A stretch of 7,716 nucleotides of DNA, from positions 1 through 7,716 of the forward strand of contig JAAYZQ010000063.1 of the NCBI GenBank assembly GCA_012514775.1, written 5' to 3'. Made by a program: the position numbers and the translations under genes. Below the pieces are notes generated by a model. The model had not been told where the DNA came from. It saw nothing but the letters and a program-made list of their open reading frames with translations, and did not search any database. Positions within the stretch are counted from its first letter, which is position 1; each line of letters opens with the position of its first letter. Below are positions 1 through 5,123 of this stretch, piece after piece. Source of the DNA: Anaerolineaceae bacterium (GTDB taxonomy: Bacteria > Chloroflexota > Anaerolineae > JAAYZQ01).

Positions 1-87
1 GAGATCGACCAGCAGCCTCCGCGTATCGGCATCGTCTTCAACAATCAGGATGTGCGGTTTTGTCTCCAGTGTGGCTGCTGTCCACAT
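1..87 (-). CDS. Response regulator, N-terminal fragment of receiver domain (partial)
   Basis: Reading the minus strand from position 87, 29 codons run open to the window edge. They contain the peptide HILIVEDDADTRRLL, which matches the first beta strand and acidic pocket of a CheY-like receiver domain. Glu17, Asp18 and Asp19 are the Mg2+-binding acidic cluster; the phospho-accepting Asp lies outside the window. Such proteins receive a phosphoryl group from a sensor histidine kinase in a two-component system. The output domain cannot be seen, so this could be a transcription factor, a stand-alone receiver or part of a hybrid kinase. An in-frame upstream ATG at 109-111 is an alternative start. 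I prefer 87 because a weak CAGG ribosome binding site precedes it and nothing similar precedes 111. An in-frame TGA lies further upstream. The gene diverges from the decarboxylase operon, and its promoter appears to be at 161-189. Confidence 0.75.
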   Translation of the reverse strand, partial: MWTAATLETKPHILIVEDDADTRRLLVDL

Positions 88-160
88 CTTGACCTGCTCA
101 CGGCATGGCATCGCCGCGGTTGGAAAAAACCAAAGATTGTGACGTGATCCTGCGCTTCAA

Positions 161-189
161 AGGATAACATGGCCCTCACGGTCTGTCAA
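161..189 (-). promoter_or_regulatory. Sigma-70-type promoter for the response regulator gene
   Basis: On the minus strand there is a perfect -35 hexamer TTGACA (184-189), a 17-nt spacer and a -10 hexamer TATCCT (161-166, four of six consensus bases). Transcription would begin near 154 and give a leader of roughly 40-70 nt before the response regulator start. This is a prediction from consensus match and spacing only. Confidence 0.55.
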
Positions 190-209
190 ATCCGCATTGG
201 CCTGCCCTG

Positions 210-225
210 CCTTCCGGGGGGAAGG
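210..225. repeat. Inverted repeat between divergent promoters, possible operator
   Basis: CCTTCC (210-215) and GGAAGG (220-225) form a perfect 6-bp inverted repeat around a GGGG centre. It ends four bases before the plus-strand -35 box and lies about 20 bases from the minus-strand -35 box. That position suits a regulator controlling one or both divergent promoters. It is short and in GC-rich DNA, so chance occurrence is possible. Confidence 0.35.
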
Positions 226-228
226 GAA

Positions 229-257
229 TAGACAACGGCGGTAAGCCGTGGTATACT
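229..257 (+). promoter_or_regulatory. Sigma-70-type promoter for the decarboxylase operon
   Basis: TAGACA (229-234) matches five of six bases of the -35 consensus. It is separated by exactly 17 bases from TATACT (252-257), which matches five of six bases of the -10 consensus. The predicted transcript start is near 263-265, giving a leader of about 40 nt before the ATG at 303. The position directly upstream of the first gene of a tightly spaced operon supports it. Confidence 0.65.
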
Positions 258-261
258 GCAA

Positions 262-276
262 CGCGGCTCGGCCGCG
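262..276 (+). other. Perfect hairpin at the predicted 5' end of the operon mRNA
   Basis: CGCGGC (262-267), loop TCG and GCCGCG (271-276) form a perfect 6-bp all-GC stem. It falls at or within a few bases of the predicted transcription start, about 17 bases upstream of the ribosome binding site. A 5'-terminal stem can protect an mRNA from decay, but the palindrome could equally be a DNA-binding site downstream of the promoter. Only the sequence symmetry is seen directly. Confidence 0.4.
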
Positions 277-292
277 ATGGCCGAATCGAGCC

Positions 293-298
293 AGGAGG
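293..298 (+). promoter_or_regulatory. Ribosome binding site of the carboxyltransferase gene
   Basis: A full AGGAGG lies four bases before the ATG at 303 and fixes that start. The upstream ATG at 248-ish, in another frame, has no such site. Confidence 0.75.
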
Positions 299-302
299 AG
301 CC

Positions 303-1850
303 ATGGCCAGGAGCGAACTGAACGACGAACTGTTGCGCCGCCGCCAGGACGCGCGGCTGGGCGGCGGCCCGGAGGCCATCGAGCGCCAGCACGCCAAGGG
401 AAAACGGACGGCCAGGGAGCGGATCGATGCCCTGGTCGATGCCGGTAGCTTCCAGGAGATAGACCCCTACATCACCCACCGCCACACGGCCTTTGGCCTG
501 GACGAAAAGCGCTGCCCCGGCGACGCGGTGGTGGTGGGTTTTGCCCGCGTCGACGGCCGGCCCATCGCCCTCGCCGCCCAGGATTTTACCGTCATCGGCG
601 GCTCGTTCTCCGAGGCCCAGGCGCAAAAGGTGTCCCAGGTGCTGGACCTGGCGCTAAAGGCCGGCACTCCCTTCGTGGCCCTCAACGACTCCGTGGGGGC
701 ACGCATCCAGGAGGGCGTCTGGAGCCTGGCGGGCTACGCGGAGCTCTTCTGGCGCAATACCCAGGCCAGCGGCGTCATCCCCCAGATCAGCGTCATGCTG
801 GGCCCCTGTGCCGGTGGCTCGGTCTATTCCCCCGGGCTGACCGATTTCATCATCATGACCGAGGGCATGAGCCACATGTTCATCACCGGCCCCGAGGTGA
901 TCAAAACGGTCACCGGGGAGGAGGTCGATTTCGAGACGCTGGGCGGCGCCCAGACCCACGCGGCGGTGAGCGGGGTGGCCCATTTCGTGGCCGCCGACGA
1001 GGACGAGGCGTTGGCCGTGACCCGCCGGCTCCTCGACTACCTGCCGCCCAACAACGCGGCGCCGCCGGCGCGCGTGGCCCCCACCGACGATCCCACCCGC
1101 GCCGATCCCGACCTGGACAGCCTGGTTCCCCTGGAGGACTCGGAGTCGTACGACATTCGCCAGGCCATCACCCGCATCTTTGACCTGGACAGCTTTTTCG
1201 AGGTCCACGCCCGGTTTGCCCCCAACGCCGTCGCCGGCTTTGCCCGGCTCCACGGCGAGGTGGTGGGCGTGGTGGCCAACCAGCCGGCCTGGCTGGCCGG
1301 CGTCCTGGACATCAATGCCTCGGACAAGATCGCCCGGTTCGTGCGCTTCTGCGACGCCTTTCACATCCCCCTGGTCACCTTTGTGGACTGCCCAGGCTTT
1401 ATGCCCGGCACCGTCCAGGAGCACGGCGGCATCATCCGCCACGGGGCCAAGATCGTCTATGCCTACTCGGAGGCGACCGTGCCCAAGCTGTGCGTCGTCA
1501 CGCGCAAGGCCTACGGCGGCGCCTACATTGTCATGAGCAGCAAATACATCCGCACCGACCTCGTGTTTGCCTGGCCGACGGCCGAGATCGCCGTCCTGGG
1601 CGCCGAGGGGGCGGTCAACATCCTCTACCGCAAGCGCCTGGCCGAGGAGCAGGACACCGCGGCCCGCGAGCGCTTTGTCGCCGAGTTCCGGGAGCAGTTC
1701 GGCAGCCCCTACGCCGCCGCGGCCAGCGGGCACGTGGACGACGTCATCCTGCCCAGCGAGACGCGAGGACGGCTCATCGCCGCCCTCGACTACTTGCGCG
1801 ACAAGCAGGTGGCGGGCGTGCCCAAGAAGCACGGCTGCATGCCGCTGTAG
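303..1850 (+). CDS. mmdA: Acyl-CoA carboxyltransferase subunit (methylmalonyl-CoA decarboxylase alpha / propionyl-CoA carboxylase beta type)
   Basis: The 515-residue protein is full length for the biotin-dependent acyl-CoA carboxyltransferase family, which moves CO2 between carboxybiotin and an acyl-CoA, typically propionyl-CoA/methylmalonyl-CoA. It has two crotonase-like halves, about residues 20-260 and 270-505. The N-half carries GPCAGGSVYSP (167-177) and the C-half carries KAYGGAYIVMSSK (402-414); these glycine-rich turns form oxyanion holes for biotin and acyl-CoA carbonyls. The C-terminus PKKHGCMPL is a variant of the family's PKKHGNIPL ending. AGGAGG lies four bases before the ATG, and a promoter lies 46 bases further up. 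Downstream OadG-like and biotin carrier genes suggest a membrane-bound decarboxylase rather than a soluble carboxylase. No biotin carboxylase or beta subunit is adjacent, so the decarboxylase versus carboxylase assignment is inference. The family assignment is secure; the substrate is probable. Confidence 0.9.
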   Translation: MARSELNDELLRRRQDARLGGGPEAIERQHAKGKRTARERIDALVDAGSFQEIDPYITHRHTAFGLDEKRCPGDAVVVGFARVDGRPIALAAQDFTVIGGSFSEAQAQKVSQVLDLALKAGTPFVALNDSVGARIQEGVWSLAGYAELFWRNTQASGVIPQISVMLGPCAGGSVYSPGLTDFIIMTEGMSHMFITGPEVIKTVTGEEVDFETLGGAQTHAAVSGVAHFVAADEDEALAVTRRLLDYLPPNNAAPPARVAPTDDPTRADPDLDSLVPLEDSESYDIRQAITRIFDLDSFFEVHARFAPNAVAGFARLHGEVVGVVANQPAWLAGVLDINASDKIARFVRFCDAFHIPLVTFVDCPGFMPGTVQEHGGIIRHGAKIVYAYSEATVPKLCVVTRKAYGGAYIVMSSKYIRTDLVFAWPTAEIAVLGAEGAVNILYRKRLAEEQDTAARERFVAEFREQFGSPYAAAASGHVDDVILPSETRGRLIAALDYLRDKQVAGVPKKHGCMPL

Positions 1851-1904
1851 ATGGGCAGGGTGGATCCGTTGCCGGGAGCGGCAGAGAGCGCGTCCGGGGG
1901 GGCC

Positions 1905-2450
1905 ATGGAAGGCTGGAAAACACTGTCCAGGCGGTTGATCCTGGACCACAGCACCTTTCTCAAGGTCGAAGAGCACACCGTGGAGCTGCCCGGCGGCCGG
2001 GTGATCGCCGACTGGCCGTGGCTGGTCCTGCCTGACTATGCCAACGTCGTCGCCGAGACGCAGGATGGCCGGGTCATCTGCTTCCGCCAGGGCAAGTATG
2101 CCCTCCAGGGCACTTCCCTGGCCCCGGTGGGGGGCTACCTGGAGCCGGGCGAAGAGCCCCTGGCGGCGGCCCGGCGCGAGCTGCTGGAAGAGACCGGCTA
2201 CCGGGCCGCGGAATGGATCTCGCTGGGTGCCTACCCTGTGGACGGCAACCGTGGGGCCGGGACGGCATACCTGTTCCTGGCCCGGGGCGCCGCGAAGGTG
2301 GCCGATGCCCGGCCCGACGACCTGGAGGAGCAGGAGCTGCTGCTCCTGTCGCGCGCCGAGCTGAAGGCGGCCATCAATGCGGGCGAGTTCCGGCTGCTGT
2401 CCTGGATGGCCGCCGTCGTCCTGGCGCTCCACAAGCTGGAGGAGGACTGA
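1905..2450 (+). CDS. Nudix hydrolase, ADP-ribose pyrophosphatase-like
   Basis: Nudix enzymes cleave nucleoside diphosphates linked to another moiety. The protein (181 residues from this start) carries a complete Nudix box GX5EX7REUXEEXGU at residues 77-99: G77, E83, R91, E92, E95, E96, G98. The catalytic metal-binding glutamates are all present, so it should be active. The N-terminal WKTLSRR and later FRQGKY segments resemble the ADP-ribose/NDP-sugar pyrophosphatase branch. The substrate is not determined, and a CoA- or nucleotide-derivative role is possible. An in-frame ATG at 1851, directly after the carboxyltransferase stop, would add 18 residues. I prefer 1905 because that extension is Gly/Ala/Pro-rich, lies outside the fold and has no ribosome binding site, while 1905 has a G-rich stretch just upstream. 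The gene sits inside the decarboxylase operon, two bases before the OadG-like start. Confidence 0.88.
   Translation: MEGWKTLSRRLILDHSTFLKVEEHTVELPGGRVIADWPWLVLPDYANVVAETQDGRVICFRQGKYALQGTSLAPVGGYLEPGEEPLAAARRELLEETGYRAAEWISLGAYPVDGNRGAGTAYLFLARGAAKVADARPDDLEEQELLLLSRAELKAAINAGEFRLLSWMAAVVLALHKLEED
2440..2445 (+). promoter_or_regulatory. Ribosome binding site that sets a GTG start
   Basis: AGGAGG within the last codons of the Nudix gene lies seven bases before the GTG at 2453. It supports GTG as the start of the OadG-like gene and implies translational coupling to the Nudix gene. Confidence 0.7.
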
Positions 2451-2452
2451 GG

Positions 2453-2824
2453 GTGGACAACCCGCTGCTCGTTGCCCTGGCCATCACCGTAGCCGGCATG
2501 ACCCTGCTTTTCCTGGCGCTGGCTTTTTTCTACGGCCTGCTGTCGCTGATCTCGAGGGCGTTGCACGACGGGGCCGAAACGCCGGGGACGGCGAAGGCCG
2601 AGGAGCAGGCTGCCCCGGACGAGGCGGAGCTTCCGGCCCCGCCGGCGGAGCGGGAGCTGATGCATCGGGCGGCGGCCATCGCCGTGGCCCTGGCCCGAGC
2701 CGAGGGCGAAGCGCGCCCCGCGCCGGTGCCCGCCGGGGTGAGCGGCGAGCCCCTCAGCCCCTGGTGGTCCATGCACCAGGGCAGCCGGCTGGCCGCCGGC
2801 TCGAGCCCGTGGAGGAGATCGTGA
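2453..2824 (+). CDS. OadG-like small membrane subunit (decarboxylase gamma/delta family)
   Basis: This 123-residue protein starts at GTG. One strongly hydrophobic helix spans about residues 5-33 and contains the Gly-Met pair (15-16) common in the OadG/MmdD family. A charged Ala/Pro/Glu-rich linker follows, then an Ala-rich helix (about 65-80), and near the end a SPWWSMHQGSRL segment resembling the conserved C-terminal Trp...Arg region of OadG proteins. In characterised Na+-translocating decarboxylases this subunit anchors and assembles the complex at the inner membrane face; MmdD is the Veillonella counterpart. The fold is low in sequence conservation, so the call rests on size, topology and position just before a biotin carrier gene. 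Its stop overlaps the next start as GTGA. Confidence 0.72.
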   Translation: MDNPLLVALAITVAGMTLLFLALAFFYGLLSLISRALHDGAETPGTAKAEEQAAPDEAELPAPPAERELMHRAAAIAVALARAEGEARPAPVPAGVSGEPLSPWWSMHQGSRLAAGSSPWRRS

Positions 2825-3282
2825 AGAGCTATCGCATTACCCTGGAAGGCCAGACGTTTGACGTGCAGGTGTTGAGCGACCCCCGCGCAAGCGAGGTGGA
2901 GGTCGAGGTCAACGGCGTGCCCCTGACGGTGGCCGTGGAAAGCCTGTCCCCCGCGCCTGGCTCCCGGGAAGCTACCGGTCCGGCCTCAGCCGCGGCCCCA
3001 GTGCCGGCACCCGCTGCCGCCGCGCCCGCGGCAAGCCCCATGGCCGTCCCGGCGGCCGCCACCCCGGGCAACGCGGTGACGGCACCGCTCCCCGGGGTGG
3101 TCAAGCGCATCGTGGTGCAGCCGGGCCAGCGCGTGGCGGCCGGCGAGGCGCTCCTGGTTATCGAGGCCATGAAAATGGACAACGTCCTGCGCGCCGCCCG
3201 CGACGGCGTGGTGGACAGGATCCTGGCCGTCGAGGGCCACCAGGTCGCCCACGGCGCGCCGCTCCTGGAGTACCAGGCCTGA
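2821..3282 (+). CDS. Biotin carboxyl carrier protein (decarboxylase gamma subunit, MmdC-like)
   Basis: This 153-residue protein carries the mobile biotin between the carboxyltransferase and its partner. Residues 1-42 form a short beta-rich N-terminal domain starting KSYRITLEGQ, as in MmdC and the C-terminal region of OadA. Residues 43-83 are an Ala/Pro-rich flexible linker. Residues 84-153 are a biotinyl domain with EAMKM (115-119), where Lys118 is the biotinylation site 35 residues from the C-terminus, the usual spacing. The GTG start at 2821 overlaps the preceding TGA, and a GGAGGAG site lies at 2811-2817. This is probably the last gene of the operon, since a hairpin begins directly after the stop. 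It needs a biotin protein ligase encoded elsewhere. Confidence 0.9.
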   Translation: MKSYRITLEGQTFDVQVLSDPRASEVEVEVNGVPLTVAVESLSPAPGSREATGPASAAAPVPAPAAAAPAASPMAVPAAATPGNAVTAPLPGVVKRIVVQPGQRVAAGEALLVIEAMKMDNVLRAARDGVVDRILAVEGHQVAHGAPLLEYQA

Positions 3283-3309
3283 GGCCGGGCCGCGCTGCGC
3301 AGCCCGGCC
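3283..3309 (+). terminator. GC-rich hairpin at the end of the decarboxylase operon
   Basis: GGCCGGGC (3283-3290) pairs perfectly with GCCCGGCC (3302-3309). An inner GCG/CGC stem gives a long hairpin starting on the base after the biotin carrier stop codon. No T-tract follows, so this is not a classical intrinsic terminator. It may act as an mRNA 3'-end stabiliser or a pause site. Confidence 0.45.
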
Positions 3310-3326
3310 CAGTCCCCCCGACGAGG

Positions 3327-3530
3327 TCAGAACGAGAGCTGGGTCCAGTCGACGCTCGTGCAGGTGCCGCACACGAGCACGAGCATGATAAAGAGCAGGA
3401 TCAGGCCGCAGCCGATCCCGCTGCACGACGCCCCCTTCCCAAAGCCAAAGCGCTTCTGAAGGAAATCGAATACGGCGTTGATGATGGCCAGGCGCAAGAG
3501 TCCGCTCAGGCATCCCGGTCGTTGGCTCAT
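3327..3530 (-). CDS. Small cysteine-containing single-pass membrane protein, unknown function
   Basis: I do not recognise a named family. The 67-residue product has an amphipathic N-terminal half (about residues 10-27), a glycine-rich turn FGFGKG (28-33), one hydrophobic segment (about 42-58) and a short tail containing VDWTQLSF. Five cysteines occur at 7, 36, 41, 54 and 57, the last two next to or in the membrane segment. An AGGGAGG ribosome binding site lies ten bases before the ATG. The membrane-type composition and a proper ribosome binding site argue it is real, not a chance frame. It is co-directional with the nuo genes but separated from nuoN by a strong stem-loop, so it is likely transcribed by read-through or from its own unseen promoter. 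I cannot assign a role; proximity to complex I genes is only suggestive. Confidence 0.62.
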   Translation of the reverse strand: MSQRPGCLSGLLRLAIINAVFDFLQKRFGFGKGASCSGIGCGLILLFIMLVLVCGTCTSVDWTQLSF

Positions 3531-3550
3531 AACAGATCAACCTCCCTGGA

Positions 3551-3600
3551 AAATGAAAACGTCAAGGGAAACTCGGTCTCCCTTGACGTTTATACGTTTT
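3551..3600. terminator. Bidirectional intrinsic terminator between the convergent operons
   Basis: A perfect 13-bp inverted repeat (3557-3569 with 3579-3591; arms contain CGTCAAGGGA / TCCCTTGACG) encloses a 9-base loop. Reading minus, the stem is followed by a T-rich GTTTTCATTTT, appropriate for ending the nuo transcript 30 bases after nuoN. Reading plus, it is followed by TTTATACGTTTT, which could stop read-through from the decarboxylase operon. Confidence 0.75.
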
Positions 3601-3620
3601 CGATTGGCCATGGGTTGCGG

Positions 3621-5111
3621 CTAGAAGGCCATGGCGACCATCTGGATGGACCGCGTGGCAAACTCGATAAAGGGCTGCGGGTAGATGCCCACCACGAGGA
3701 CGGCAATGCCCGCCAGCAAGAGCCCGACCTTTTGCCCGACCGGCACGGCGATGTCGGGCGCGCCTTCTTCCGCCGGCTCGAAGAACATCCAGCGCACCAC
3801 GTTGAGATAGTAGTAGGCCGCGATGGCGCTGGTGACGATGCCGACAATGGCCAGGGCCAGGGTCTGGGGCGTGTTGAACTGGATGGCCGAGCCAAAGACG
3901 GCCAGCTTGCCCAGGAAGCCGCCGGTGCCCGGGATGCCCGCCAGCGACAGCAGCCCCAGGAACATCACCCCGGCGATGAGGGGCGAGCGCTTGATCAGTC
4001 CGCGCATGTCCGATATCTCGGTTGACCCCGTGGCGCTCTCAAAGGCAATGACCCCGGCAAAGACCGCCAGGTTGGTGAACAGGTAGGCAAACAGGTAAAA
4101 CAGCGTGCCGTTGATGCCCAGGAACGAGCTCTGCACGTTCATCGTCAGGCAGATAAAGCCGATGATGATATAGCCCGCCTGGGCGATGCTGGAGTAGGCC
4201 AGCATGCGCTTGACGTTGGTCTGCCGCAGGGCGATGAGGTTGCCCAGGGCCATGGAGATGATGGACAGGGCCATGAGAAAGGCCATCCAGCCGATGTCCC
4301 AGCGGAAGGCGGGCAGCGCCGTCAGGAAGACGCGCATCAGGATGGCGAATCCGGCGGCCTTGGAGCCCACGGACAGAAAGGCGGTCATGGGCGTCGGGGC
4401 GCCCTCATAGGTGTCGGGCGCCCACTGGTGGAAGGGCGCCAGCACGATCTTGAAGCCAAAGCCGGCCAGGAGCAGCACGATGGACGCGGTGGCCAGCCAC
4501 TGGGAGGTGGGATCGCCGGCGGCCACAAAGCGGGCGATGCCGGACAGGCTGGTCGTGCCCGAGATGCCGTAGAGCAGCGACATGCCGTAGAGCATGATGG
4601 CCGACGTGACGGCCCCGTACAAGAAGTACTTCAGGCCCGCCTCGCTGGACTTGATGTCGTCGCGGAGGTAGCCGGCCAGGATGTAGGACGTGATGCTCAG
4701 GAACTCCATGGAGAGATAGATGGAGATCAGGTTGGTGGCTGACGAAGCCAGGGCAATGGCCAACCCGGCAAAGACCAGCAGCGCATAGAACTCGCCACGG
4801 TAGGGCGTGCGCCCCTGGAGATAGGGCGTCGCCGCCAGGATGACCAGCGCCACCGTACCGATGGCGATCACCTTGAAAAAGAGGGCAAAGGGATCCACGG
4901 CCATCATGGCCAGGACGGTGGTGGGCGGCGTCTGCCACAGCCACAACGTGGCTGCCAGGGCCAGAGCCAGGCCTCCCAGCGCCAGGCCCGGCATCCACAG
5001 CGTCTTGGCTGCCTCGTCGCGCCAGATCATGTCGGCGATCAGGACCACCAGGCCCGTGATCAGCAGTAAGAGCTCGGGCGAGAGCAGTTTCAGGGTTTCA
5101 CCTAGGGTCAA
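3621..5111 (-). CDS. nuoN: NADH-quinone oxidoreductase (complex I) subunit N
   Basis: The 496-residue product is full length for NuoN, one of the three antiporter-like membrane subunits that couple quinone reduction to proton pumping. Hydrophobic helices run throughout. The signature region FKIVLAPFHQWAPDTYEGAP (220-239) is intact. The residues expected for the proton path are present: Glu136 in YLSMEFLS, Lys221, Lys251 and Lys402. By motif context they correspond to E. coli NuoN Glu133, Lys217, Lys247 and Lys395. The start is TTG at 5109-5111. It is supported by AGGAGG six bases upstream that overlaps the nuoM stop codon, and by the lack of a better start nearby. This is the last gene of the nuoL-nuoM-nuoN run, with a terminator 30 bases downstream. 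Confidence 0.95.
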   Translation of the reverse strand: MTLGETLKLLSPELLLLITGLVVLIADMIWRDEAAKTLWMPGLALGGLALALAATLWLWQTPPTTVLAMMAVDPFALFFKVIAIGTVALVILAATPYLQGRTPYRGEFYALLVFAGLAIALASSATNLISIYLSMEFLSITSYILAGYLRDDIKSSEAGLKYFLYGAVTSAIMLYGMSLLYGISGTTSLSGIARFVAAGDPTSQWLATASIVLLLAGFGFKIVLAPFHQWAPDTYEGAPTPMTAFLSVGSKAAGFAILMRVFLTALPAFRWDIGWMAFLMALSIISMALGNLIALRQTNVKRMLAYSSIAQAGYIIIGFICLTMNVQSSFLGINGTLFYLFAYLFTNLAVFAGVIAFESATGSTEISDMRGLIKRSPLIAGVMFLGLLSLAGIPGTGGFLGKLAVFGSAIQFNTPQTLALAIVGIVTSAIAAYYYLNVVRWMFFEPAEEGAPDIAVPVGQKVGLLLAGIAVLVVGIYPQPFIEFATRSIQMVAMAF

Positions 5112-5117
5112 AACTCA

Positions 5118-5123
5118 CCTCCT
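5118..5123 (-). promoter_or_regulatory. Ribosome binding site that sets the TTG start of nuoN
   Basis: On the minus strand AGGAGG begins inside the nuoM stop codon (TAG at 5122-5124) and lies six bases before the TTG at 5111. This supports the unusual start and implies coupling of nuoN translation to nuoM termination. Confidence 0.75.

Noticed and set aside
186..626. Minus-strand frame of 146 codons over the divergent promoter region and the start of the carboxyltransferase gene
   Set aside because: It overlaps the better supported plus-strand gene and both promoters, and shows no recognisable motif.
1851..1904. N-terminal extension of the Nudix gene from the ATG touching the carboxyltransferase stop
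   Set aside because: The 18 added residues are Gly/Ala/Pro-rich, lie outside the Nudix fold and have no ribosome binding site. It remains possible through reinitiation, so it is recorded as an alternative only.
654..2432. 592-codon open frame on the minus strand opposite the carboxyltransferase and Nudix genes
   Set aside because: It spans two well-supported plus-strand genes. Its translation is a His/Gly/Gln/Asp-rich composition typical of the mirror frame of GC-rich genes, with no recognisable domain or ribosome binding site.
3522..4025. 167-codon plus-strand frame beginning beside the terminator
   Set aside because: It crosses the strong stem-loop and the 3' end of nuoN in antisense, has a shadow-type composition, and lacks a ribosome binding site.
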